Shown here: piece by piece, positions 1 through 6,056 of the stretch
How the letters are laid out: every line of letters begins with the position of its first letter
Position numbering within the stretch: the stretch's first letter is position 1
Assembly: GCA_041568335.1 (NCBI GenBank)
Contig: JBFFZZ010000140.1
Coordinates: forward strand, 1 to 7,725
Reading direction: 5' to 3'
Length of the DNA stretch: 7,725 nucleotides
DNA from: WVWW01 sp041568335
Lineage (GTDB): Bacteria; Acidobacteriota; Polarisedimenticolia; Polarisedimenticolales; Polarisedimenticolaceae
Translations under genes and position numbers: made by a program
The notes under the pieces: generated by a model
The model's database searches: none
What the model was told of the DNA's origin: nothing
The model's input: the letters and a program-made list of their open reading frames with translations, nothing else

Positions 1-1
1 C

Positions 2-730
2 CGCACCTCGGGATTGCTTGCCCGTTTCGATGTCACGACGCCCCTCGTGTCCTGTCACAAGTTCAACGAACGGGCACGTCTTCAACCCCTGTTGAAAAAG
101 CTGGCCGCTGGCGGCACCGTCGCGCTGGTTTCCGACGCGGGGACCCCGGGGGTGTCCGACCCCGGGGCGTTGCTGGTCCGCGCGGCGGTCGAGGCGGGTC
201 ACGCGGTCACACCGGTACCGGGACCTTCCGCCGTAACGGCCCTTTTGTCGGTGTCGGGCCTGACCGCGGACCGCTTTCGATTCGAGGGGTTCCTTCCGCA
301 TCGTGCGGGGGAACGCCGGAAGGCGTTGCGGCGTTTGGCGGAGACGGAGGTACCGCTCGTCGTTTACGAGACGCCTCACCGCATCCTCGAGTCCCTGCAG
401 GACATCCGATCGGTCCTGGGCGAGCGACCCCTCGTCTTGGGCCGTGAGCTGACGAAGATCCACGAGACGATCCTCCACGGCACGGCCGGCGAGTTGCTGG
501 AGGCGCTGGGACCTTCTCCAAGGGGAGAGATCGTCCTCGCGATCGCCCCTTACGACGGCAGCCGCGGACGGGACGAAACCGACGAAGTACGGGCGGTTTG
601 GCGCGAGGAGCTCGAATCCGTCGGCGGCGATCGTCGCACCGCTCTCAAGCGAACCTGCAAGCGTACGGGAAAGAAACGCGCCGAGCTCTATCGCCTGCTC
701 GTCGAGCTCGGCGAGGATCTGGAGGGGTAA
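2..730 (+). CDS. rsmI: 16S rRNA (cytidine-1402-2'-O)-methyltransferase RsmI, 5' end missing
   Basis: RsmI uses S-adenosylmethionine to 2'-O-methylate C1402 of 16S rRNA in the decoding centre (family knowledge). The frame is open from the window edge. The first codons read RTSGLLARFD, matching the family segment EDTRxTGxLL, so the true start lies upstream, by roughly 40 residues compared with E. coli RsmI. Downstream, in order, are family motifs LVSDAGTPGVSDPG, VPGPSAVTALLSVSGL, RFRFEGFLPHRAGERRKAL, VYETPHRILESL and LGRELTKIHETI, all of the tetrapyrrole-methylase fold. The C-terminus (about the last 30 residues, RRTALKRTCKRTGKKRAELY) resembles the small helix-turn-helix tail of RsmI. The TTG at 14 lies inside the conserved domain and is not a start. 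The stop is TAA at 728-730, 47 nt before smpB. Identity is very secure; only the N-terminus is unseen. Confidence 0.95.
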   Translation, partial: RTSGLLARFDVTTPLVSCHKFNERARLQPLLKKLAAGGTVALVSDAGTPGVSDPGALLVRAAVEAGHAVTPVPGPSAVTALLSVSGLTADRFRFEGFLPHRAGERRKALRRLAETEVPLVVYETPHRILESLQDIRSVLGERPLVLGRELTKIHETILHGTAGELLEALGPSPRGEIVLAIAPYDGSRGRDETDEVRAVWREELESVGGDRRTALKRTCKRTGKKRAELYRLLVELGEDLEG

Positions 731-738
731 CCGGCTGC

Positions 739-744
739 TATACT
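739..744 (+). promoter_or_regulatory. Extended -10 promoter element for smpB
   Basis: TATACT is preceded by TG at 736-737 with one base between, giving the extended -10 form TGnTATACT in the short rsmI-smpB gap. No good -35 hexamer is found 16-18 bases upstream, as is usual for extended -10 promoters. Transcription would begin near 751 and leave a leader of about 27 nt holding the smpB ribosome binding site. Read-through from rsmI is also possible. Confidence 0.5.
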
Positions 745-777
745 GCGCGGCGTCGAGACGTCCCCCGGAGAGTTCCC

Positions 778-1254
778 GTGGCCAAGAAGAAGAAAGGCGG
801 CGGTGACTCGCCTATCCTGGCCAGTAACCGTTCCGCGTCGCACGTCTATCACCTGGAGAACCGGGTGGAAGCCGGGATCGTCCTGCTCGGTCCCGAGGTC
901 AAGAGCGTCCGTGCCGGCAAAATCAACCTCAAGGAGGCCTACGCGAGGATCTCGAACGGCGAGGTGTTCCTGATCGGGGCGCACATCAGCCCTTATAGCC
1001 ATGCCCGAGGCGAGGAGATCGACCCGGTCCGCCGGCGCAAGCTTCTGTTGCACGCGACGGAGATAACTAAGCTCGCGCGCGAGCTCGAGGGCACCGGGAT
1101 GACCCTCGTCCCGACCAAGGCGTATCTCAAGAACGGGCGCATCAAGATCGAGATCGCCGTCGGCCGAGGAAAGAAGCTGCACGACAAACGAGAAGCGCGG
1201 CGCAAGCGCGAGACCGAACGGGAAATCGCCCGCGCGTCGTCGCTGAGACGCTAG
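778..1254 (+). CDS. smpB: SsrA-binding protein SmpB
   Basis: SmpB binds tmRNA (SsrA) and brings it to ribosomes stalled on broken messages, starting trans-translation (family knowledge). The 158-residue product has the family pattern throughout: SNRSASHVYHLE (16-27), EAGIVLLGPEVKSVRAGK (31-48), the ISPY segment, RRRKLLLHATEI, then the C-terminal GKKLHDKRE (131-139) and a highly basic tail that in other SmpB proteins enters the empty mRNA channel. The usual N-R-K-A is N-R-S-A here. The start is GTG at 778, chosen because GGAGAG (767-772) sits 5 nt before it and it gives a normal MAKKKK N-terminus. The frame stays open back to 598, but that extension lies inside rsmI and is not SmpB-like. The stop, TAG, is only 10 nt from the stop of the convergent minus-strand gene. 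Identity is secure. Confidence 0.96.
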   Translation: MAKKKKGGGDSPILASNRSASHVYHLENRVEAGIVLLGPEVKSVRAGKINLKEAYARISNGEVFLIGAHISPYSHARGEEIDPVRRRKLLLHATEITKLARELEGTGMTLVPTKAYLKNGRIKIEIAVGRGKKLHDKREARRKRETEREIARASSLRR

Positions 1255-1264
1255 AAGGCGGAAA

Positions 1265-1927
1265 TCATACGGTTTCGGTGAGCCGCGAAATCGGCTGGCG
1301 CAGCTCGGTGACCGCGTCACCGACACGGGCCTCGCACAGCAGCGCCAGGTCGCCGGGATGATCCTCTCCCTCGGGGATCGAGAAAATCGCGTCGACGTAC
1401 CCTTCCTCGTCGGTCGCTGCCGCGAACAACGGGTGTGGATCGCCGAGCTCGGACGCCAGGCTGAGCCGGACTTGCGCGCCCTCGGCGGGCGAACCGTCCT
1501 CCTGCAGGATGACGCGCAAACGGATCTTGGATCGGGTGCCCGCCAGCAGGTCCAGCTCGTCGGGCAGCTCGAGCTGGATCGGATCCGGGTTGTGGTTCTC
1601 GATGAGAAACCGAAGCACGACCTCGTCGAGGCTGCGGTTCGAGATGATGTTGTGGCCGAACGGCTTGGGCCCGTCCGATTCGAACTTCCCGTTGAGGATC
1701 TCCCGGATCAGCACCTGATGCTGCCGCTCCATGCGCTCCATCACCTCGTCCTCGGAGTAGCTCTCCGAGGCGTTGAACTCCGCGTAGGACGTGTTCCGGG
1801 CGGCGACGATCTCACCCCGGGAGTAGACCAGCGACTCGATGATCGGGTTGCCCCGGCCCTTGTCCTCGGTCTGGACGTGGAAGATGCGCCCGTCGTAGTC
1901 GACGTCCGTGTTGAATCCGGTGATCAT
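1265..1927 (-). CDS. Conserved protein of unknown function with Ig-like C-terminal half
   Basis: This 220-residue acidic protein has no signal peptide or membrane segment, so it is probably cytoplasmic. The N-terminal half holds GFNTDVDYDGRIFHVQTED (4-22), IIESLVYSRGEIVAARNTSY (29-48) and a helical, charged stretch around EDEVMERMERQHQVLI. The C-terminal half, from about residue 115, is beta-rich; RLRVILQEDGSPAEGAQVRL resembles Ig-like or carboxypeptidase-regulatory-like repeats, which are often structural or binding modules. I recall the N-terminal FHVQTED/ESLVY pattern from uncharacterised Acidobacteriota and related proteins, but I cannot name a function. The ATG at 1925-1927 is the first possible start, because an in-frame TGA lies three codons upstream. 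No Shine-Dalgarno sequence precedes it; the promoter places the transcript start almost at the ATG. It stands alone, convergent with smpB and divergent from the ABC exporter genes. The coding call is strong; the function is unknown. Confidence 0.85.
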   Translation of the reverse strand: MITGFNTDVDYDGRIFHVQTEDKGRGNPIIESLVYSRGEIVAARNTSYAEFNASESYSEDEVMERMERQHQVLIREILNGKFESDGPKPFGHNIISNRSLDEVVLRFLIENHNPDPIQLELPDELDLLAGTRSKIRLRVILQEDGSPAEGAQVRLSLASELGDPHPLFAAATDEEGYVDAIFSIPEGEDHPGDLALLCEARVGDAVTELRQPISRLTETV

Positions 1928-1936
1928 CCTGGATCA

Positions 1937-1964
1937 AAGTTAGAGCGGCCGCGGGGCGTGTCAA
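1937..1964 (-). promoter_or_regulatory. Near-consensus promoter of the 220-residue protein gene
   Basis: Read on the minus strand, a perfect TTGACA (1964-1959) is followed after 16 nt by TAACTT (1942-1937). The -10 box ends 9 nt before the ATG at 1927, so transcription would start within about 0-4 nt of the start codon. With no Shine-Dalgarno sequence there, the message would be leaderless or nearly so. Confidence 0.6.
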
Positions 1965-2012
1965 GCGGCGCCTTCAGGGCCGAGGTTCGGGCCGCCGGAG
2001 TAAGGGTTTCGA

Positions 2013-2034
2013 CCGTTTGAGGCCGTCCGAACGG
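2013..2034. promoter_or_regulatory. Imperfect palindrome upstream of the ABC exporter genes
   Basis: CCGTTTG (2013-2019) and CGAACGG (2028-2034) are inverted repeats with one mismatch at the DNA level (a wobble pair in RNA), separated by 8 bases. A second pair, CGACCG (2010-2015) and CGGTCG (2035-2040), overlaps it. The site covers the place where a -35 element for the -10 at 2055-2060 would lie, so it could be a repressor or activator site. It could also be chance in GC-rich DNA. Confidence 0.25.
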
Positions 2035-2054
2035 CGGTCGCGGCGGGCGGCTCG

Positions 2055-2060
2055 TATGAT
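2055..2060 (+). promoter_or_regulatory. Possible -10 element for the ABC exporter operon
   Basis: TATGAT matches the -10 consensus at 5 of 6 positions. Transcription would start near 2067, giving a leader of about 37 nt that contains the AAGGAG site of the first gene. No convincing -35 hexamer lies 16-18 nt upstream, so the element is weak or needs an activator. Confidence 0.35.
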
Positions 2061-2103
2061 GCCCGCACCCCCACGAACGCCCGCCGCGGGCAAGGAGATC
2101 GGA

Positions 2104-3009
2104 ATGGACGCTGCCGTTGTGCTGAACGACATCCGCAAGACATTCGGGACGCACCGGGCCGTGGACGGACTGTCGTTCGAGATCCCCCGGGGTACCGTCT
2201 TCGGCCTGCTCGGTCGTAACGGGGCCGGAAAATCGACGACGATTCGCATGATCATGGACATCATCCGTCCCGATTCGGGATCGATCGAGATCCTCGGCCG
2301 CCCGATGGACGGCTCGGTCAAAGACCGGTTGGGCTACCTCCCCGAGGAACGGGGCCTTTATCCCAAGATGAAGGTGCTCGACATGCTGGAGTTCTTCGGC
2401 TCGGTCAAGGGCCTCAAGCCGGCCGAGGCACGCCGCCGGGCGTTGCCCTGGCTCGAGCGTCTCGAGCTGGCCGATTGGAAGGACAAGAAGGTCGAAGACC
2501 TGTCCAAGGGAATGCAACAGAAGGCCCAGTTCATCACGACGATCCTCAACGAACCCGACGTGCTCATCCTGGACGAGCCGTTCTCGGGGATGGATCCGGT
2601 GAACCAGGAGATCTTCCGCAACCTGTTGCTCGAGATCAGCCAGTCCGGGACCACGTTGATCTTCTCGACCCATGTGATGGAGTCGGCCGAGCGGCTGTGC
2701 AACCAGATCGCCCTCATCGACCGCGGGCGCGCCGTGCTGTCCGGGTCGCTGTCTTCGATCAAGCGGAAGTTCGGCAGCAATACCGTCCAGCTCGAGTTCG
2801 ACGGGGACGGCGCATTCCTCGCGACGCTCCCCGGAGTCGTCAAAGTGCACCGTTCGAAACGGTTCGTCGAGATCAACATGGCCGATGGCGAGGACCCGCA
2901 GCGGTTGCTGGAAGCCGCCGCGGCGAGACTCTCGGTGCGCCGCTTCGAGGTCATGGAACCGACGCTGCACAACATCTTCATCGATCAGGTCGGCCCCGAG
3001 GCCGAGTAG
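2104..3009 (+). CDS. ABC-2 transporter ATP-binding protein, NatA/YhaQ type
   Basis: This is the ATPase subunit that powers the membrane permease encoded just downstream. The 301-residue product has a full nucleotide-binding domain: Walker A GRNGAGKST (37-45), Q-loop region GYLPEERGLYP (77-87) with Glu where many ABC proteins have Gln (typical, as I recall, of this subfamily), signature LSKGMQQ (133-139), Walker B VLILDEP (153-159), D-loop SGMDP (161-165) and switch His190. The C-terminal EVMEPTLHNIFI matches the DUF4162-type accessory domain of this branch (COG4152). The ATG at 2104 is preceded by AAGGAG (2092-2097) with 6 nt spacing; the frame is open to 2017, but that stretch lies over the promoter. 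The substrate cannot be read from sequence: relatives are linked to Na+ efflux or to undefined export. The stop is 28 nt before the permease start, so the two form an operon. Confidence 0.93.
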   Translation: MDAAVVLNDIRKTFGTHRAVDGLSFEIPRGTVFGLLGRNGAGKSTTIRMIMDIIRPDSGSIEILGRPMDGSVKDRLGYLPEERGLYPKMKVLDMLEFFGSVKGLKPAEARRRALPWLERLELADWKDKKVEDLSKGMQQKAQFITTILNEPDVLILDEPFSGMDPVNQEIFRNLLLEISQSGTTLIFSTHVMESAERLCNQIALIDRGRAVLSGSLSSIKRKFGSNTVQLEFDGDGAFLATLPGVVKVHRSKRFVEINMADGEDPQRLLEAAAARLSVRRFEVMEPTLHNIFIDQVGPEAE

Positions 3010-3037
3010 CCGGCCGCCGCCGCAAAGGAGTACGCCC

Positions 3038-4315
3038 ATGCATAAGGTGCTGATGGTCCTTCGCCGCGAGTACTTCGAATCGGTCAAAAAGAAGGCATTC
3101 TGGATCGGTACACTGATCTTCCCCTTCTTCATCGTCGGGATCTTCGCGATTCAGATCCTGGCGTCGGCGATCCAGACGGACTCGGCCAAGCGTATCGGCG
3201 TGATCGACGCGACGGGGCGGATCGCCGCCCCGTTCGCGGAGGAGCTCTCCGAGAGAAAGCTCAAGGACGGGTCGCCGCGTTACCCGGTCGAGATCATCGA
3301 GCCGGGATCCAGCACCGAGGAGACGCGCATCGCCTCGCTGGGCCGTGTGGAGTCCGGAGAGCTTTACGGCCTGGTGACGATCGGACCCGACATCGACGAG
3401 AAAGAAAACTTCCGGCTCGACTGGAAGAACTTCGGTGACAAGCGTACCGAGGACGCGTTGGAGCGCGCGATCCAGGACCATGTGAGAGGCATCCGGCTGG
3501 AACGCAGCGAGCTCGACCTCGACCCCAAGAAGCTCGGCGAGCTGACCGCCTGGGTCCGGCTGAACACGTATCAGGTCACCGACAGCGGTGAGACGAAGAA
3601 GAAGGGCTTCGAGGAGGCGTTCATCCCGACGATGATCTTCGTGATGATGCTGTACTTCCTCATCTACTTCCACGGTTACGCGATGACGCGGGGCATCATC
3701 CAAGAGAAATCGAGCCGCGTGATGGAGGTGCTGCTCGGCTCGGTCTCGCCGAACGAATTGATGGCCGGCAAGATCCTGGGAATCGGCCTGGTCGGGTTGA
3801 CCCAGGTCGGCATCTACATGATCAGCGCATACGCCGCTCGAACGGCCGCGCTCTTCTGGTGGAACCTCGGCGATCTGGAACGGCTGGCCGACATCATCGC
3901 GCCCGGCAAGCTGCTGGCCTTCGGCGTCTACTACCTGTTCGGCTATTTCATCTTCGTCTCGATCTTCGCCATCGTCGGTGCGGCGTGCAACACGGACCAG
4001 GAAGCTCAGCAGCTACAGCTGCCGATCGTCGGCTGCCTGATGCTGCCGATGATGACGACGTTCTTCTTCGTCGCCAATCCGAGCTCGCTCGGAGCCACGG
4101 TGCTGTCACTCATTCCGCTGTTCACACCGATGGTGATGTTCATGCGCATCAGCGTCGTGACACCCCCGATGTGGCAGATCGCCCTGTCGATCCTGTTGAT
4201 GGGCGGGACGGTCTACCTGTTCTTCCGCGCCGCCGCCAAGGTGTTCCGCATCGGCACGCTGATGTACGGCAAGCGCCCGACGGTGCGGGAGCTGTGGCGC
4301 TGGTCCTGGAGCTAG
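3038..4315 (+). CDS. ABC-2 transporter permease, NatB/YhaP type
   Basis: This is the membrane subunit partnering the preceding ATPase in the inner membrane. The 425-residue product has the ABC2_membrane_3 layout: a cytoplasmic start MHKVLMVLRREYFESVKKKAF, a first membrane helix (about 22-45), a large hydrophilic extracytoplasmic domain (about 46-205), then about five membrane helices. The diagnostic segment EKSSRVMEVLLGSVSPNELM followed by AGKILGIGLVGLTQ, and the later NTDQEAQQLQLPI, are the conserved NatB motifs. It ends with a basic cytoplasmic tail. The ATG at 3038 has AAAGGAG (3024-3030) 7 nt upstream; the open frame before it lies inside the ATPase gene. With the ATPase this should form a homodimeric exporter with two copies of each chain; the substrate is unknown (Na+, lipid or peptide are all possible). 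It ends 6 nt from the stop of the convergent speB gene. Confidence 0.92.
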   Translation: MHKVLMVLRREYFESVKKKAFWIGTLIFPFFIVGIFAIQILASAIQTDSAKRIGVIDATGRIAAPFAEELSERKLKDGSPRYPVEIIEPGSSTEETRIASLGRVESGELYGLVTIGPDIDEKENFRLDWKNFGDKRTEDALERAIQDHVRGIRLERSELDLDPKKLGELTAWVRLNTYQVTDSGETKKKGFEEAFIPTMIFVMMLYFLIYFHGYAMTRGIIQEKSSRVMEVLLGSVSPNELMAGKILGIGLVGLTQVGIYMISAYAARTAALFWWNLGDLERLADIIAPGKLLAFGVYYLFGYFIFVSIFAIVGAACNTDQEAQQLQLPIVGCLMLPMMTTFFFVANPSSLGATVLSLIPLFTPMVMFMRISVVTPPMWQIALSILLMGGTVYLFFRAAAKVFRIGTLMYGKRPTVRELWRWSWS

Positions 4316-4330
4316 CCGGTCCTACCCGGC
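4315..4330. terminator. Small stem spanning the two convergent stop codons
   Basis: GCCGG (4315-4319) and CCGGC (4326-4330) can pair around a 6-base loop that holds the minus-strand stop; the left arm begins at the last base of the plus-strand stop. There is no T tract on either strand, so it is at best a weak or Rho-assisted two-way terminator. The stem is only 5 bp. Confidence 0.2.
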
Positions 4331-5200
4331 GCGCTTGCGTTGCAGCAGTCCGATGATCTTGTAGGCCAGCCGGGCCGCGCTGAAGTCGCAGTGGTGCAAT
4401 CCCGGGCCGGGGGCCAGCTCGACGATGTCGGCGGCCACGACGTCGGCGCGGCGGAAGATCTCCTCGAGAATGGCGAGGGTGGCGTACCACTGTCCGCCCC
4501 CCGGCTCCGGGGTTCCGGTCGCCGGCATGAACGACGGATCGAAATAGTCCACGTCGAACGTGACGTACACGGGCTTGTCGTCGATCCCGACCAGGAGCTC
4601 GGTGAGCTTCTCTTCGTTCATCTCCCAAGCGTGGACGATCCTGAAGCCGGGGATCCCGGCGCCAATGCGGTCCGCTTCTTCCCGCGTGTAGCTGCGGATC
4701 CCCACCGAGCGCAATTGCGCGACGTGGTCGAGGCAACGCGCCATCGCACAGGCGTGGCTCAGCGGGTTACCCTCGAAGTCCTCACGCAGGTCGGCGTGCG
4801 CGTCGAACTGGATCAGGATCAACCCCTCGTGCCGCGCCGCCGCCGCGCGCACGCCCCCGAGTGTGATCGAGTGCTCCCCGCCGAGCATGAGGACCCACTT
4901 ACCGGCGTCCAGGTGGGCGCCAAAACGGGATTCGATGCGATCCAGCACGGTGGCGGTGCCCCCGCTCACGTCGAGCATGCGATCGGTCCAGACACCGAGC
5001 TTGTACGGTTCGGCGTCGAGTTGCTCGTCGTAGAACTCGAGATGCGGTGACGCGCGGAAGATCGCCTCGGGGCCGCGCGCCGTCCCGCCGACCCAACAGA
5101 CCGTCTCCTCGTAGGGTACCGGGAGGATCGCGACGGCCGCGGCGTCGAAGTCTCGTTCGGCCTCGGGATCGCCCAGGTAGGGCGGTACCGGATCACTCAT
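4322..5200 (-). CDS. speB: Ureohydrolase, probably agmatinase
   Basis: This Mn2+-dependent arginase/agmatinase-family enzyme most likely hydrolyses agmatine to putrescine and urea. The 292-residue product has every family metal motif: GGEHS with His110, FDAHAD with Asp133, His135 and Asp137, and FDVDYFDP with Asp216 and Asp218, followed by PATGTPEPGG (226-235). SHACAMAR (148-155) after the DAHAD motif and RSVGIRS are typical of bacterial and archaeal SpeB-like enzymes rather than arginases. Substrate is not certain: guanidinobutyrase, guanidinase or formiminoglutamase-like activity cannot be excluded, and no arginine decarboxylase is in the window to support the polyamine route. The ATG at 5198-5200 was chosen because AAGGG lies about 10 nt upstream; the frame is open to 5260, but that stretch coincides with the -35 box and is not conserved-looking. 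It is a single-gene unit on the minus strand. Confidence 0.88.
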   Translation of the reverse strand: MSDPVPPYLGDPEAERDFDAAAVAILPVPYEETVCWVGGTARGPEAIFRASPHLEFYDEQLDAEPYKLGVWTDRMLDVSGGTATVLDRIESRFGAHLDAGKWVLMLGGEHSITLGGVRAAAARHEGLILIQFDAHADLREDFEGNPLSHACAMARCLDHVAQLRSVGIRSYTREEADRIGAGIPGFRIVHAWEMNEEKLTELLVGIDDKPVYVTFDVDYFDPSFMPATGTPEPGGGQWYATLAILEEIFRRADVVAADIVELAPGPGLHHCDFSAARLAYKIIGLLQRKRAG

Positions 5201-5231
5201 CGATCGTCGTCCCTTCGTGCAACAAAGCCCG

Positions 5232-5260
5232 ATGATGCGGTGAGTGAACCGCCGGGTCAA
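5232..5260 (-). promoter_or_regulatory. Promoter of speB
   Basis: On the minus strand TTGACC (5260-5255, 5 of 6 to consensus) is followed after 17 nt by CATCAT (5237-5232, 4 of 6). Transcription would start near 5225 and leave a leader of about 25 nt with the AAGGG ribosome binding site. The inverted repeats at 5264-5303 lie directly upstream of the -35, so under this model they would act as DNA sites rather than leader RNA. Confidence 0.45.
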
Positions 5261-5263
5261 TAC

Positions 5264-5303
5264 AGGCGGAGGATCGGAGCCGCCTCCTCAAAAGACTCCG
5301 ATC
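5264..5303 (-). promoter_or_regulatory. Two interlocked stems upstream of speB
   Basis: On the minus strand GATCGGAG (5303-5296) pairs with CTCCGATC (5279-5272), and AGGCGG (5285-5280) pairs with CCGCCT (5269-5264). The order A-B-A'-B' makes the two stems either mutually exclusive or a pseudoknot; the 2-nt link between A' and B' is short for a full pseudoknot across 8 bp. If transcribed, this could be a switching leader; if not, the 8-bp palindrome could be a protein site next to the -35. Confidence 0.3.
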
Positions 5304-5323
5304 TCCACCCGGCGGCAACAAAA

Positions 5324-5360
5324 CCATCGCTCGCAAGGGTCCCGTTCTCGGTCGCGATGG
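5324..5360. repeat. Inverted repeat, 7-bp arms
   Basis: CCATCGC (5324-5330) and GCGATGG (5354-5360) are perfect inverted repeats around a 23-base centre. A further four pairs, CCAC (5305-5308) with GTGG (5361-5364), could stack outside with a one-sided bulge. It may be part of a longer folded RNA; chance is not excluded. Confidence 0.35.
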
Positions 5361-5362
5361 GT

Positions 5363-5379
5363 GGGAACCGTCGGTTCCC
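5363..5379. repeat. Hairpin, 7-bp stem
   Basis: GGGAACC (5363-5369) and GGTTCCC (5373-5379) pair perfectly with a 3-base loop. No T tract follows on either strand. It sits only 2 bases from the neighbouring inverted repeat at 5324-5360. Confidence 0.45.
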
Positions 5380-5416
5380 TCCGCACCCCCGCGCACTGCA
5401 AGCGGCGCGCCAGCGT

Positions 5417-5435
5417 CCGGGCCTCGAAGGCCCGG
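5417..5435. repeat. Hairpin, 8-bp GC stem
   Basis: CCGGGCCT (5417-5424) and AGGCCCGG (5428-5435) pair perfectly around 3 bases; on the minus strand the top of the loop reads TTCG. It follows directly after the T tract of the terminator at 5437-5464 when read on the minus strand, so it may be a back-up terminator stem. Confidence 0.5.
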
Positions 5436-5436
5436 C

Positions 5437-5464
5437 AAAAGCCGGACCCGTCTTCGGGTCCGGC
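5437..5464 (-). terminator. Intrinsic terminator of the membrane-protein operon
   Basis: On the minus strand a perfect 10-bp GC-rich stem, GCCGGACCCG with CGGGTCCGGC and a 4-base AAGA loop, is followed at once by TTTT (complement of 5440-5437). It lies about 40 nt past the stop codon at 5502. The U tract is short, but the stem is very strong. Confidence 0.7.
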
Positions 5465-5479
5465 CGCGAATCGGACGGT

Positions 5480-5499
5480 GCTGTCCGCGGGCGGACAGC
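5480..5499 (-). terminator. Stem directly after the stop of the membrane-protein gene
   Basis: GCTGTCCGC (5480-5488) and GCGGACAGC (5491-5499) form a perfect inverted repeat; the innermost pair probably opens to give an 8-bp stem with a 4-base loop. It begins 2 nt after the stop codon at 5502-5504. There is no T tract, so it is more likely a 3'-end protecting or pausing stem acting with the terminator 15 nt further on. Confidence 0.45.
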
Positions 5500-5501
5500 G
5501 A

Positions 5502-6056
5502 CTACGGCGCGCCTCCGCCTTCGGGTGCGGACGGTGCCGCGGGTGGGGCCGGCGCGGTGGGTTGCTGCTTGAACACGGCCCCGCCGATCAGGCCACCGAT
5601 CGTGCAGAAGACGGCGCCGAACAGCAGCGAAACGCCGAAACCGAGGATGAACAACAACCCGCCCCCGGACTCCAGCATGAAATTGGAAATCTGGTCCAGC
5701 GAATCGAGCATCTCGGGCGGGAGACTACCGCTCGACTCCATCTGCTCCCGGATCATCTCGAATTGCTCCGCGGGCGAGACGTCGATGATCATGCGTGTCA
5801 CCGCGCTCGTCAGGGCGCTCCCCACGGCGTAAAAACCGCCGGTGACGAGGCCGACGACGGCCCCGTTGCCGACCGCGAAGGTGCCGCCCATCGCCGCGAC
5901 GTCGCGCGAGTAAATGAACGACGCCAGGAAGCCCCCACCGATCAGCAGGGAGCAACACGCGATGTTCAGGCAACCCACGAGCGGGATCGCGGACAGGACC
6001 GCGGCGGACAGGCCGCCGATCACCGTCGCCTTGACCATCGAAGGATTCTTATCCAT
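5502..6056 (-). CDS. Unrecognised small multi-pass membrane protein with a GCLNIACC motif
   Basis: This 184-residue protein is one I cannot assign to a named family. It opens MDKNPSMVKATVIGGLSAA, then has two close hydrophobic segments (about 10-27 and 30-50) with the cysteine motif GCLNIACC at 28-35, a glycine-rich hydrophobic segment (about 56-88), a hydrophilic acidic region (about 92-128, FEMIREQMESSGSLPPEML), a last hydrophobic segment or hairpin (about 133-163) and a Pro/Ala-rich tail. Cys29, Cys34 and Cys35 might bind a metal or be lipidated or redox-active, but this is speculation. The ATG at 6054-6056 is chosen because GGAGG (6067-6063) sits 6 nt upstream and it overlaps the end of the preceding gene by 8 nt, which indicates translational coupling. 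The frame is open back to 6233 but that part lies within the DUF2085 gene. The product is surely an integral membrane protein. Confidence 0.82.
   Translation of the reverse strand: MDKNPSMVKATVIGGLSAAVLSAIPLVGCLNIACCSLLIGGGFLASFIYSRDVAAMGGTFAVGNGAVVGLVTGGFYAVGSALTSAVTRMIIDVSPAEQFEMIREQMESSGSLPPEMLDSLDQISNFMLESGGGLLFILGFGVSLLFGAVFCTIGGLIGGAVFKQQPTAPAPPAAPSAPEGGGAP

Larger units (their letters stand above)
5201..5501. other. 301-bp non-coding spacer full of inverted repeats
   Basis: I find no credible gene here. The frames open through it lack ribosome binding sites and have low-complexity products. It holds, from right to left on the minus strand, the end signals of the membrane-protein pair (stems at 5480-5499 and 5441-5464), further stems at 5417-5435, 5363-5379, 5324/5360 and 5272/5303, and the speB promoter and leader. 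Six perfect inverted repeats of 7-10 bp in about 230 bp are more than a simple terminator plus promoter needs, so a structured RNA is possible. I saw no match to tRNA, tmRNA, RNase P or SRP RNA core motifs. Confidence 0.6.

Noticed and set aside
598..777. Upstream in-frame extension of smpB
   Set aside because: It overlaps the end of rsmI, is Arg-rich and unlike SmpB, while the GTG at 778 has GGAGAG at the right distance and gives a normal-length protein.
1924..3132. 402-codon open frame on the minus strand opposite the ABC ATPase
   Set aside because: It lies across the divergent spacer and a certain ATPase gene; its product is a low-complexity, Arg/Asp/Leu-rich mirror of GC-rich codons with no family motif.
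5201..5260. Twenty-codon N-terminal extension of the ureohydrolase
   Set aside because: Its TTG start coincides with the -35 box, it is Arg/Cys-rich, and the ATG at 5198-5200 begins a normal-length family member with an upstream AAGGG.
5193..5438. 81-codon minus-strand open frame in the spacer before speB
   Set aside because: It begins with TTG inside the hairpin region, has no ribosome binding site, and has a low-complexity Arg/Gly/Pro product overlapping the speB start.
5264..5499. Known structured RNA (guanidine riboswitch II or III, tmRNA, RNase P, SRP RNA, tRNA)
   Set aside because: The loops lack the ACGR tetraloops of guanidine-II, the CCGGACGAGG core of guanidine-III is absent, and no core motif of the housekeeping RNAs was seen.
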